NCBI RefSeq assembly: GCF_004134825.1
Contig: NZ_SDPN01000009.1
Span: 1 to 64,000 of the forward strand
Direction: 5' to 3'
Source: Agromyces albus
GTDB taxonomy: Bacteria; Actinomycetota; Actinomycetes; Actinomycetales; Microbacteriaceae
DNA length: 64,000 bases
Position numbers and translations under genes: made by a program. Shown here piece after piece: positions 34,104 to 42,434 of the stretch (position 1 is the stretch's first letter; the number at the start of each line of letters is the position of its first letter). Below the pieces are notes generated by a model. The model did no database searches. It was not told the origin of the DNA and saw only the letters and a program-made list of their open reading frames with translations.

Positions 34104-35414
34104 CTACCGGCTCGCGACGAGGCCCAGTCGTTGCGGGGCAGGGAGCTCGCGGATGCCGCTGAACTCCCGTCCGCGGTGCAGAGCGGCGGCCCGCAGCGCG
34201 CGGGCCCGGCGTTCGAGGAGTTCCTCCAGCCGGTCGGCGTCGAACGCGCTCTCGACGCCGAGCACGATTCCACCCGCCATGCCCGCCTCACCACCGAGGG
34301 TGGCGTGCGCGATGGTGAGATTGCGGGTTGCGAGGGGCAGTGCGCGACCGTAGACGACGCGACGGATGCCCGCCAGCAGGTCATCGCTCGCAGCATCGAG
34401 TGACCCGCCGATGACGATGCGCGACGGATTCACGACGTGCACGAGCATCGAGACGACCTCGCCGATCGCGGCGGCGCCGTCGACGACCAGTTCGACGCAC
34501 TGCGGGTCGCGCTCGTGCAGGAGGGTGAGGAAGCGGTCCGCTGCGTCGGCACCATCGCCGACGAGCGATGCGGCGCGTGTGGCGAGCGCCGTGACCGAGG
34601 CGGTGGCCTCGAGGCATCCGTCGGCGCCGCAGCCGCAACGGGTCGTGGAACCGGGCGAGCGAACGTGCCCGACGTCACCCGCAGCGCCGTCGGCGCCGTC
34701 GACGAGTCGGCCGTCGGCGTCGACGATGCCCGCGCCGATGCCCGTGCCGACCTTGAGGTAGATCAGCGATCCGGCGGAATCGATCGCGCGGGCTTCGCCG
34801 AGTGCCCGAAGATTGACGTCATTGACGAGGAGGACTCGGCCGCCGAGCGATTCGCGCACCCGCTCCACGATCGGGAAGCCGTCCCACCCCGGCATGATGG
34901 GCGGTCGCACAACGCTGCCCTCCCTGGCATTCACCGGACCGGGAACCCCGACGACGGTCACTCGGTGCCGCTCTGCCAGGCCGGCAGCATTCACCAGCTC
35001 GTGTGCGCGAGCAAGCACAGACGAGAGCACGGATTCCGGACCTGCGGCGAGCAGCACCGGAAGTTCGTCGTGTGCGAGGACGTTCTGGCCGAGGTCGGCG
35101 ATCGAGAGGCGAACACTGTGCCCGCCGAAGTCCAGCACGATCGTCGCTCCGAAGCTCGGCTCGATCTCGATCACCTCGGCTGGTCGCCCACGACCGACGG
35201 CCGCGCGGAAGCCCTGCATCCGGATGGCCCCGAGCTCGAAGAGTGCGCGGAGCCCCGTGTCTACGGTGGTCCGTGCCAGCCCGGTGGTGCGGACGAGGTC
35301 GGCCTTGGTTGCGGCTGTGCCGCTCGCGATCAGCCGGGCGAGGGTGGAGGCGATCATCGCGGCACTCACGCGCGCCGACAGCGGGGGAACCTCCAAATGA
35401 AGGTGCGGCAGCAT
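34104..35414 (-). CDS. ROK family transcriptional repressor
   Basis: A 436-residue ROK protein with an N-terminal winged HTH (SGTAATKADLVRTTGLARTTVDTGLRALFELGAI) in front of a sugar-kinase-like ROK domain. The ROK zinc site is CGCGADGCLEATAS, preceded by GDVGHVRSPG. Glycine-rich phosphate-loop features (VGTGIGAGIVD) are present, but such repressors usually bind rather than phosphorylate sugars. The ATG at 35414 has GGAG upstream; an open frame beyond it is antisense to the DUF1080 gene. Its promoter holds two copies of an inverted repeat, indicating autorepression. Confidence 0.87.
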   Translation of the reverse strand: MLPHLHLEVPPLSARVSAAMIASTLARLIASGTAATKADLVRTTGLARTTVDTGLRALFELGAIRMQGFRAAVGRGRPAEVIEIEPSFGATIVLDFGGHSVRLSIADLGQNVLAHDELPVLLAAGPESVLSSVLARAHELVNAAGLAERHRVTVVGVPGPVNAREGSVVRPPIMPGWDGFPIVERVRESLGGRVLLVNDVNLRALGEARAIDSAGSLIYLKVGTGIGAGIVDADGRLVDGADGAAGDVGHVRSPGSTTRCGCGADGCLEATASVTALATRAASLVGDGADAADRFLTLLHERDPQCVELVVDGAAAIGEVVSMLVHVVNPSRIVIGGSLDAASDDLLAGIRRVVYGRALPLATRNLTIAHATLGGEAGMAGGIVLGVESAFDADRLEELLERRARALRAAALHRGREFSGIRELPAPQRLGLVASR

Positions 35415-35435
35415 CGGAACTCCATTGTTCAGGCA

Positions 35436-35474
35436 ATTAGCACGACCTATATTGCACCTATTAGCACGAGCTAA
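35436..35474. promoter_or_regulatory. Candidate ROK operator pair
   Basis: A perfect dyad TTAGC-ACGA-GCTAA (35461-35474) and a near copy ATTAGCACGACCTATA (from 35436) lie 24 bases apart. On the minus strand TTAGCT and TATAGG serve as -35 and -10 with 17 bases between them, so each repeat half covers one promoter element. A regulator bound to both would shut the ROK gene and perhaps the divergent DUF1080 gene. Confidence 0.6.
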
Positions 35475-35545
35475 ATGATGCTCCCACGAACTCGGCTCGC
35501 TGGCAAGAGTGTGTATTTCCGGCGCGCCGCGACCGAATTCCGCCC

Positions 35546-35575
35546 TTGAAGCCATTGCGCGCATCTCGATAGCGT
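35546..35575 (+). promoter_or_regulatory. Possible promoter of the DUF1080 gene
   Basis: TTGAAG (35546-35551) and TAGCGT (35570-35575) are 18 bases apart, 41 bases before the ATG at 35616. Moderate match only. Confidence 0.35.
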
Positions 35576-35615
35576 CTCGACGTCGAGGAGCTGTCATCGG
35601 AGAGGACTGCACGGA

Positions 35616-36464
35616 ATGGGCGAAGAATGGAAGTCCCTGTTCGACGGGGAGACGCTCGACGGCTGGTGTGCGACCCCGCGCACCTACGGCACAGTCTGGC
35701 CGGGCGGACCCCGCGTGGTGGACGTCATCGATGCGATCCCGGACGACTACAACGACCGCGCCGTCGAGTACCCCGCGGTGTGGACCGTCGAGGGCGGCGC
35801 CATCGTCGGGCGGCAGGATGCGGAGAATCCCGGCTGGGGCGGCTACCTCGTCTCTGAAGAGGACTTCGGCGACTTCGAGCTCGAGTTGGAGTTCCGCGCC
35901 GACTGGCCCGCCGACACCGGGGTGATGATCCGCCGCCTCCCCGAGAGCTGGGAGGGCCTGCAAGTGCTCGTCGACCACCGCAAGTCCGGTTCGATCGGCG
36001 GCTTCTTCGGCAACGGCATCGGCAGCTTCCACGGCGTGCCGTTCGTGATCGACGTGGACCGCGATATCGACGGCACGCCCGTGGGACTGATCGAGGAGGA
36101 CCCGGCGACGACCCTCGAGGAACTGTTGCCCGAGAAGCGGGCGATGCTCCATCGCGCCGGTTCAGCCGAGGAGTTCCTGGCGGCATGGCGATGGGACGAC
36201 TGGAACCACTTGCGCATCCGATGCGTCGGTGCCCGACCCCTCGTGACGACCTGGGTCAACGACGTGTTCGTCGCCGAGGCGGACGCGGCGACATTCGAGT
36301 ACCCGAACTACGACCCGGATACGGTGTGGAAGCTGCTCGGCGAGCGCGGCCGGATTGCGCTCGAAGTGCACGACAACGATGCGGTCTTCGGTGATTCCCG
36401 CTGGGCGCCTGGTGCTGCGTGCCGATGGCGGAACATCCGAATCCGCGAACTCGACACCCCGTGA
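35616..36464 (+). CDS. DUF1080 (3-keto-disaccharide hydrolase domain) protein
   Basis: A 282-residue jelly-roll protein of the DUF1080 family. Diagnostic pieces are EWKSLFDGETLDGW, WTVEGGAIVGRQDAENPGWGGYLVSEEDFGDFELELEFRADWPADTGVMIR and HLRIRCVGARPLVTTWVNDVFVAE. Related proteins act on 3-keto glycosides or 3-keto-2-hydroxyglucals in glycan breakdown. There is no signal peptide, so the reaction would occur in the cytoplasm on imported substrate. The segment FHGVPFVIDVDRDIDGTPV looks like an insertion. AGAGGA lies upstream. It faces the ROK repressor and is followed by a beta-propeller gene. Confidence 0.85.
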   Translation: MGEEWKSLFDGETLDGWCATPRTYGTVWPGGPRVVDVIDAIPDDYNDRAVEYPAVWTVEGGAIVGRQDAENPGWGGYLVSEEDFGDFELELEFRADWPADTGVMIRRLPESWEGLQVLVDHRKSGSIGGFFGNGIGSFHGVPFVIDVDRDIDGTPVGLIEEDPATTLEELLPEKRAMLHRAGSAEEFLAAWRWDDWNHLRIRCVGARPLVTTWVNDVFVAEADAATFEYPNYDPDTVWKLLGERGRIALEVHDNDAVFGDSRWAPGAACRWRNIRIRELDTP

Positions 36465-36530
36465 CCGTGAACATCCAGATCGACGAGTACCGTGCGCAGC
36501 TCGCGCGTGGCGTGATTGGAGCAGAACGAC

Positions 36531-37430
36531 ATGACTGACCCCGAGATCCTGGATGTGCCGGGATTCCCGCGCACGCTCGCACCGAAGCAGCGGTGCCTGG
36601 TGCAGATCGCCCGAGTGGACGGCAGCGTCGAGACCGTCATCGATACCGATGGGGTGCTGCTCGAAGCTCCCAACTGGACCCTCGACGGCACGCGACTCGT
36701 GCTGAACGGCGACGGCGCACTCTGGACGTACACGCTGGCGAGCCGCCGCCTGGAACCGGTATCGATCGAAGCGCTGCCCCCGATCAACAACGACCACGTG
36801 CTCGACACCGACGGCGAACACATCTTCCTCTCGGCGATGGATGGCCACATCTACCGAGCCCCGATCCATGGCGGACGCGCAGAACGCGTGACCTCTGATT
36901 CCCGCCTCCTGCACTTCCTCCACGGCATATCGCCCGATGGCGTCGAGCTCGCCTTCATCGGAATCGAACGCCCCGAAGGCGATTCGTGGGGTCCGGGCGT
37001 CGTCTACCTCACCGGCAGGGACGGCAGCGGCATCCGGCCCATCACTGATTCCCGCGCACACACCGACGGCAGCGAATACTCCCCTGATGGGCAGTGGATC
37101 TACCTCAACACGGAGCTCTTCGACGGGCACGCCCAGATCGGTCGCGTCCGTCGCGACGGCACGGCCCTCGAGCAACTGACGACGGATGCACGCGTCAACT
37201 GGTTCCCTCACCTCGCGCCGGCCGGTGATCATGCCGTCTACATCGCGTTCCCGGAGGGCACCGAGGGGCACCCCGCCGACCTCGATGTCGAGCTCAGGCT
37301 CGTACGAGACGGCGACTGGGCCGGTGCGAAGACGCTGGTCACGCTGTTCGGCGGCCAAGGGACGGTGAACGTGAACTCGTGGTCTCCAGAGGGCGACCGC
37401 TTCGCGTTCGTGAGCTACCCGATCGGCTGA
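36531..37430 (+). CDS. Cytoplasmic WD40/TolB-like beta-propeller protein
   Basis: A 299-residue protein built of PD40/TolB-type beta-propeller blades: GVLLEAPNWTLDGTRLVLNGDG, LHGISPDGVELAFIG, HTDGSEYSPDGQWIYLNTEL, NWFPHLAPAGDHAVYIAFPEGTEGHP and NVNSWSPEGDRFAFVSYP. There is no signal peptide, unlike true TolB. Conserved His/Asp/Asn in NNDHVLDTDG, HFLHGIS and HTDGSEYS could form an active centre as in oligogalacturonate lyases, which are seven-bladed. GGAG lies nine bases before the ATG. Its place between DUF1080 and dehydrogenase genes suggests an enzymatic role on a keto sugar; this is inference. Confidence 0.75.
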   Translation: MTDPEILDVPGFPRTLAPKQRCLVQIARVDGSVETVIDTDGVLLEAPNWTLDGTRLVLNGDGALWTYTLASRRLEPVSIEALPPINNDHVLDTDGEHIFLSAMDGHIYRAPIHGGRAERVTSDSRLLHFLHGISPDGVELAFIGIERPEGDSWGPGVVYLTGRDGSGIRPITDSRAHTDGSEYSPDGQWIYLNTELFDGHAQIGRVRRDGTALEQLTTDARVNWFPHLAPAGDHAVYIAFPEGTEGHPADLDVELRLVRDGDWAGAKTLVTLFGGQGTVNVNSWSPEGDRFAFVSYPIG

Positions 37431-37470
37431 CACCGTCGCACCCACCCGCCACAACGGGCACGCGTTCATC

Positions 37471-37485
37471 TACGCGAGTAGCGTA
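37471..37485. promoter_or_regulatory. Inverted repeat upstream of the second dehydrogenase
   Basis: TACGC-GAGTA-GCGTA is a perfect dyad in the 189-base gap between the propeller and dehydrogenase genes. The gap also holds GACA-AGAG-TGTC near 37551. The LacI protein encoded after the dehydrogenase could bind one of these. The assignment is weak. Confidence 0.3.
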
Positions 37486-37619
37486 CGTATTGGAGACGAT
37501 CTGTGCTGCCCACCCAGACCGGGGATAGTGGGTAGTTGTCACGAGTAGACAAGAGTGTCAGAATGTCCAAGTCCGCCGTCACAACGCACCCATGAGCAGC
37601 GCTCCTCGAAAGGCTTCAC

Positions 37620-38852
37620 ATGATCTCCATCGGAGTGGTGGGAGCTGGGCAGTTCGCCGCCCAGTTCGCCACGCTGTTCAAGATCCACCCCGATGTGAGC
37701 GCTGTCTTGGTAACGGATCTGCTGCCCGAGAGGGCAACGGAGCTGGTGGACCGCGAAGGGCTCGACGGCACCGTGGCCGACTTCGAAGCACTTCTCGCCT
37801 CCGACGTCGACGCGATCGCACTGTTCACCCAGCGCTGGACCCATGGGCCGCTCGTCGTCCAGGCGCTTCGTGCCGGCAAGCACGTGTACTCGGCTGTCCC
37901 GATGGCCATCTCCCAAGAGGAGATCTCGGCGATCATCGACGCGGTGCGCGAGACCGGTCTGACCTACATGATGGGCGAGACCAGCCACTACAACCCGGCC
38001 ACCGTCTTCGCGCGGAAGAAGGTCGCCGAGGGAGCATTCGGCCGCATCTTCTATGCCGAGGGTGACTACGTCCACGATATGGACCTCGGGTTCTACTCCG
38101 CCTACCAATACAGCGGCGGCGCCGAATGGAAGAAGACGGCGAGCTACCCGCCGATGCTCTACCCCACTCACTCGGTCGGTGGGGTGCTGGGTGCGATCCC
38201 GGGCCATGCGGTGAGTGTCAGCTGCATCGGAGTCCGAGACGACCGCAACGACGGAGTCTTCGACAAGGAGATCAGCCAGTTCGACAACGACTTCTCGAAC
38301 GCCAGCGCCCTGTTCGAGCTCGACAACGGCGGCGTGATGCGCATCAACGAGATGCGGCGCGTGGGCTACCCCTCGCAGATCAGGGAGTCGCGGTTCCGCT
38401 ACTTCGGCACCGAGGCCAGCTTCGAGCAGCTCGCCACGGTCAGCGTGTGGCAGGACAAGCACGAGGTCTTCGACATCAGCGACCAGATCGAGACCAAGCC
38501 GACGATGTCACTCGACGACCCCTCGCTTGCCAACGTCGCTCCCGAATTGCGGGAGGCGTTCGTGTCGGGATACGCCGAGGTTCACGACGTCGATCGACTC
38601 CCCGAGGTCTACCACGGCGTTCCGAGTGGACACGAAGGCAGCCACCACTTCCTCGTCGACGACTTCGTGCGCGCCGTCGTCGATCGAACCCTTCCTCCCG
38701 TGAACGCGTGGGTGGCTGCCCGTTACACGCTGCCCGGCATCATCGCCCACCAGTCCGCTCTCCAGGGCGGCGCTCGCCTCGAGATCCCCGATTTCGGGGA
38801 TGCCCCCGCCTCGGCCGACGCGTCGAATACACTCGACCGAAAAGCAAGCTGA
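37620..38852 (+). CDS. Gfo/Idh/MocA family oxidoreductase with altered EKP motif
   Basis: A 410-residue dehydrogenase-fold protein. The Rossmann start is IGVVGAGQFAAQFATLF. Where most members have EKP, this one reads HVYSAVPMAIS, so the catalytic Lys is replaced by Val93. The substrate domain contains MMGETSHYNPATVFARKK, GDYVHDMDLGFYSAYQYSGG and PPMLYPTHSVGG, a His-bearing motif shared by a distinct subfamily. It may be a dehydrogenase using other residues, or a non-redox sugar enzyme. ATG 37620 lies after GAAAGG. A LacI gene follows after 15 bases, probably co-transcribed. Confidence 0.85.
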   Translation: MISIGVVGAGQFAAQFATLFKIHPDVSAVLVTDLLPERATELVDREGLDGTVADFEALLASDVDAIALFTQRWTHGPLVVQALRAGKHVYSAVPMAISQEEISAIIDAVRETGLTYMMGETSHYNPATVFARKKVAEGAFGRIFYAEGDYVHDMDLGFYSAYQYSGGAEWKKTASYPPMLYPTHSVGGVLGAIPGHAVSVSCIGVRDDRNDGVFDKEISQFDNDFSNASALFELDNGGVMRINEMRRVGYPSQIRESRFRYFGTEASFEQLATVSVWQDKHEVFDISDQIETKPTMSLDDPSLANVAPELREAFVSGYAEVHDVDRLPEVYHGVPSGHEGSHHFLVDDFVRAVVDRTLPPVNAWVAARYTLPGIIAHQSALQGGARLEIPDFGDAPASADASNTLDRKAS

Positions 38853-38867
38853 GAGGTCTGTGAAGCC

Positions 38868-39881
38868 GTGACCAACCGTGCATCGTCGCACGAGCGAGTC
38901 ACGCGTTCCGACGTTGCCCGCTATGCCGGAGTGAGCACCGCTGTCGTCAGCTATGTGGTCAACGAAGGGCCGCGACCGGTCGCCGCCGCCACAGCAGAAC
39001 GCGTCCGCAATGCGATCCGCGTGCTCGGCTACCGTCCCAATGTCAGCGCGCGAGCCCTCCGAACCGGAAGCACACGGCTTCTCGGATTCATCTTTCCCGA
39101 GATCGACAACCCCCTCTGGGCGGAATTCGCGCTCGCCGTGGGGGATGCAGCGGCCAAACGCGGCTTCGATCTGATCCTCGCCAACAGTGAAGGCGATGCG
39201 ACCGTCGAGCGGCAGCACCTCCTCAACCTGGCGGCTCGACAAGTCGACGGCATCATCATCACGAGCGTCTTGGGGCGCCCGGATGCCGCCGCTCTTCCCG
39301 ATACCGGGATACCCACGATCCTGCTGAACACCCTCCGCGAGGTAACCCCGTTCGACAGCGTCACCGTCGACGCATTCCAAGGAGCCTACGAGGGTGTGCA
39401 GCACCTGATCGGGCACGGTCACACCACGATCGGCCTCATCATCGGTGGCAGCGGCGGCGCCGATCTCGAGCTCCGAGAGGCAGCCTGGCTCCAGGCCATT
39501 CGAGATGCAGGCCTGCCTGACGGGCCGATCGCTCGCGACGCGTTCTCTCGCGAGGGAGGCTACCGGGCCGGACTTCGACTCTTCGCCGGTCCCAACCGGC
39601 CGAGCGCCGTCTTCGTCAGCTCCGATCTGCAGGCCGTAGGCCTCTACCGCGCGCTCTACGAGTCGGGACTCTCCGTTCCGGGCGACGTCGCGGTGGTCGC
39701 CTTCGACGGCACGAAGGAATCCGAGTTCACCAACCCCCAACTCACCGTCGTGCAACAGCCGGTGCAGGAGCTGGCCGCCACCGCCGTCGAGCAGGTCCTC
39801 GATGCGGAGCCGGTCGATGCCCCCCGGCGCTTCGTGCAGCCGGCGACCCTGGTGATTCGTCAGTCCTGCGGGTGCACATAG
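38868..39881 (+). CDS. LacI family transcriptional regulator
   Basis: A 337-residue LacI-type repressor. The HTH is VTRSDVARYAGVSTAVVSYVVNEGPRPVAAATAERV, the hinge NVSARALRTGST; the sensor domain includes GFIFPEIDNPLWAEF and VSSDLQAVGLYRALYESG. The last residues are QSCGCT. It follows the altered dehydrogenase by 15 bases, so it is likely expressed with it and regulates the DUF1080-propeller-dehydrogenase cluster together with, or instead of, the ROK protein. It starts at GTG 38868. Confidence 0.88.
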   Translation: MTNRASSHERVTRSDVARYAGVSTAVVSYVVNEGPRPVAAATAERVRNAIRVLGYRPNVSARALRTGSTRLLGFIFPEIDNPLWAEFALAVGDAAAKRGFDLILANSEGDATVERQHLLNLAARQVDGIIITSVLGRPDAAALPDTGIPTILLNTLREVTPFDSVTVDAFQGAYEGVQHLIGHGHTTIGLIIGGSGGADLELREAAWLQAIRDAGLPDGPIARDAFSREGGYRAGLRLFAGPNRPSAVFVSSDLQAVGLYRALYESGLSVPGDVAVVAFDGTKESEFTNPQLTVVQQPVQELAATAVEQVLDAEPVDAPRRFVQPATLVIRQSCGCT

Positions 39882-39949
39882 CCGCCACGCGGCATCCGTT
39901 GCTTCAGCGACTCGACGACGTTCTCGGAAACACTCGGACTCGACCGACC

Positions 39950-40969
39950 TCATGCACCGCTGGTCGACTCGCGTTCGATGATGCGGAACGGCGACTGAAG
40001 TTCGCGCGGTGCAACGTCGTCGGTGGTGGCGCCGCCGATGCGCTCGAGCAGCAGCTCGATCGCCATCCTGGCGATCTCAGGGCGACCCGGATCGACGGTC
40101 GAGAGGCTCGGTCGCGAGAAGCGTCCGTCGTCGACGTTGTCGAATCCGATGAGCGCGACGTCGGTCGGCACGTCGATGCCGTCCTCCTGCAGCACTCGCA
40201 AGGCGCCGAGGGCGAGCTCGTCGTTCATGGCGAACAGCGCGTCGAAGGGCTCGCCGCGCGCGAGGAGCTCCCGCATCGCCTTGGCGCCGTTGCTGCGGTG
40301 CCAGAGGTCGACCTCCACGACGAGCTCGTCGCGCAGCTCGATGCCGTGCTCCCGGAGCGCCTGCACGTAGCCTTCGTAGCGAAGCACGGCGGAACCGAGG
40401 CGTGCGTCGAGGTGCGCGCCGATGACGGCAACCCGCTCACGTCCGAGCTTCAAGAGGCTCGCGGTTGCTGCGGCGCCGGCCTCGACGTTGCGCATGGTGA
40501 CGCGGTCGACGCTCGCGCCGGGCAGTCGCTCGCCGAGCAGTACAAGCGGCGAGCCGATGTCGAGGAACTCGGTATCCTCCTCGATCATGCCGAACGGGCT
40601 GAAGATGAGCCCGTCGGTGAGCTGCCGCTGTGGGCCGCGCAGGAGTTCGAGTTCACGGTTGCGTGCGCCGCCACGAGTCTGCTCGATGAGGACGACGAGG
40701 CCCCGTTGCTCGGCCTCCTCGATGACCGCGTCGGCGAGCTGGGCGAAGTAGGCGAGTGACAGCTCGGGAATCGCGAGGCCGATGACGCCCGTGCGACCGG
40801 ATCGCAAGCTGCGGGCCGAGAGGTTGGGTCGGTAGTCGAGCTGGGCCACCGAGGCGAGCACTCGTTCGCGCGTTGCCGCACTGACCCTGCCGAGCCCGTT
40901 CACCACGTTCGAGACCGTCTTGATGGAAACGCCCGCGTGGCGTGCGACGTCGTGCAGCGTCGTGCTCAT
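39950..40969 (-). CDS. LacI family transcriptional regulator of the GH1 operon
   Basis: A 339-residue LacI-type repressor. The HTH is TTLHDVARHAGVSIKTVSNVVNGLGRVSAATRERV, the hinge NLSARSLRSGRT, and the sensor contains FAMNDELALGALRVLQEDGIDVPTDVALIGFDNVDDGRFSRPSLSTV. GGAGG precedes the ATG at 40969. It is divergent from a sugar importer and GH1 operon. Three near-identical TACAACGTT sites occupy the gap, so autorepression and substrate induction of the facing operon are very likely. Confidence 0.92.
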   Translation of the reverse strand: MSTTLHDVARHAGVSIKTVSNVVNGLGRVSAATRERVLASVAQLDYRPNLSARSLRSGRTGVIGLAIPELSLAYFAQLADAVIEEAEQRGLVVLIEQTRGGARNRELELLRGPQRQLTDGLIFSPFGMIEEDTEFLDIGSPLVLLGERLPGASVDRVTMRNVEAGAAATASLLKLGRERVAVIGAHLDARLGSAVLRYEGYVQALREHGIELRDELVVEVDLWHRSNGAKAMRELLARGEPFDALFAMNDELALGALRVLQEDGIDVPTDVALIGFDNVDDGRFSRPSLSTVDPGRPEIARMAIELLLERIGGATTDDVAPRELQSPFRIIERESTSGA

Positions 40970-41003
40970 GCGGCCTCCGATCTCGTGCAACCCACGCCAA
41001 GAA

Positions 41004-41082
41004 TACAACGTTGTACCAAGCCCTTGACAACCCACACGGTTGGGCTTAGATTCTGGTACAACGTTTACGCTACAACGTTTAC
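41004..41082 (+). promoter_or_regulatory. Promoter with three LacI-type operators
   Basis: TTGACA (41024-41029) and TAGATT (41047-41052) are 17 bases apart, a good promoter for the importer operon. TACAACGTTGTA at 41004-41015 is a perfect 12-base palindrome with the central CG of LacI operators. Two further copies, TACAACGTTTAC-like, lie at 41057 and 41071, 14 bases apart and downstream of the start point. Binding on both sides would allow looping repression. Confidence 0.8.
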
Positions 41083-41164
41083 CCTCGCCGGCAGAGGCAG
41101 GGCGCCCCCACTCCGACGACGTCGAGCGGGATGACGACGACGTCACCACAGAAAGGCAACTTCG

Positions 41165-42421
41165 ATGAGGAAGACGGCAACGGCAGTACTTGCCGCAGTG
41201 TCGGCCGGGGCCCTTGCCCTGACCGGATGCTCCCCTACCCAACCCGCAGCAGAGGGTCCGACCACGATCACCTTCTGGCACGGGTACACGGAAGCCGATG
41301 GCGACGTGCTCGAGCAGATCGTCGACGACTTCAACGCCTCGCAGGACGCGGTGGTCGTCGAGACCGAGGTGAAGACCTGGGATGTGATCGACGACACGCT
41401 CCTTCCGGCACTCTCAGCGGAGGAAGGCCCCGAGATCGTGGCGATGCCCGCCGAGCGTATGCCCGTCTACGCCGACAAGGGCGCGTTCGTCGACCTCGGC
41501 GAGCTCTACGCCGACGACGAGAACGTCGCGGAGGTCGTTCCAGCGGCGGTCGACATGGTGACAGCCGACGGCAGCCAGTTCGGCGTGCCGACCGGGTTCG
41601 TGCCGCTCTCGGTGTTCTACAACCGGGCCCTGTTCGACGCGGCAGGAATCACCGACTTCCCGACCACCTGGGACGAATGGGTCGACGTCGCGACGAAGCT
41701 CACCTTCGACCAGAACGGCGACGGCACCCCCGAGCAGTACGGACTCGCGCTTCCCGATCACGCCACCGTGGCGAACGGCCTCTGGCCGAGCCTCTTCTAC
41801 GGCGGCGGCGGAGACGTCGTGGCCGGCGGCGAGGCGGTCATCGACTCGCCCGAGAACGTGGCCACCCTCGAGTACTGGTCATCGGCCGTCGCGACGAACA
41901 AGATCTCTCCGACCGGGCTCGATGGCATCAGTGCCGACGAACTGTTCAGCTCGGGCAAGGCGGCGATGCACGTCGGCGGACCGTGGATGGCGTCGATCTC
42001 CGAGGCGAGCGGCATCGACTACGGCATCGCCGCGATCCCGGCCGGTCCCGAGGCGCAGGCGTCGAGCGCGATCGGCGTCGCCATGGGCATCACGGCGCAG
42101 GCCGACGACGCCCAGGTCGACGGTGCCGAGGCGTTCTTCTCGTACTTCTTCAGCGAGGATGTCGCGACGGAATGGTCGCTCGGCTCGGGATGGCCGCCGC
42201 TGCGTGGAGACATCCCCGCCTCCGCGGTCGAGTCGAACCCGGTCGTCGCGTCGCTCACCGAGATCGCCGAGACCAGCCGCCCGCTGCTGCCGGGCGTGAC
42301 CGCAAGCGTCGACGTGCTGTCCGCCGTGGACACGGCGACGCAGAAGGCGCTCGCAGGCGGCGATCCCGCCGCGCTGCTGTCGGAAGCGCAAGCCGAGATC
42401 GAGGCCGCACTCGCCGACTGA
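41165..42421 (+). CDS. Carbohydrate ABC transporter substrate-binding lipoprotein
   Basis: A 418-residue family 1 solute-binding lipoprotein (lipobox LALTGC, Cys22). The first lobe starts TTITFWHGYTEADGDVLEQIVDDFNAS; aromatic residues for sugar stacking are in PTGFVPLSVFYNRALFDAAG, ANGLWPSLFYGGGG and GGPWMASISEASG. The mature protein is strongly acidic. It heads an operon with two permeases and a GH1 glycosidase, so the solute is probably a beta-glucoside or short oligosaccharide. A perfect hairpin separates it from the first permease. Confidence 0.92.
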   Translation: MRKTATAVLAAVSAGALALTGCSPTQPAAEGPTTITFWHGYTEADGDVLEQIVDDFNASQDAVVVETEVKTWDVIDDTLLPALSAEEGPEIVAMPAERMPVYADKGAFVDLGELYADDENVAEVVPAAVDMVTADGSQFGVPTGFVPLSVFYNRALFDAAGITDFPTTWDEWVDVATKLTFDQNGDGTPEQYGLALPDHATVANGLWPSLFYGGGGDVVAGGEAVIDSPENVATLEYWSSAVATNKISPTGLDGISADELFSSGKAAMHVGGPWMASISEASGIDYGIAAIPAGPEAQASSAIGVAMGITAQADDAQVDGAEAFFSYFFSEDVATEWSLGSGWPPLRGDIPASAVESNPVVASLTEIAETSRPLLPGVTASVDVLSAVDTATQKALAGGDPAALLSEAQAEIEAALAD

Positions 42422-42434
42422 GCGTTCGGCACCC

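Noticed and set aside
32930..34396. Upstream extension of the isomerase/epimerase frame
   Set aside because: It lies antisense to the LacI gene and lacks any motif; the barrel begins at MHTSIQLWSLRDD.
35415..36152. Upstream extension of the ROK repressor frame
   Set aside because: The frame stays open opposite the DUF1080 gene, but the family start and ribosome-binding sequence place the true start at 35414.
37551..37562. GACA-AGAG-TGTC as a LacI operator
   Set aside because: Only four bases per arm pair and the centre lacks the CG expected of a LacI site, so it is noted but not called.
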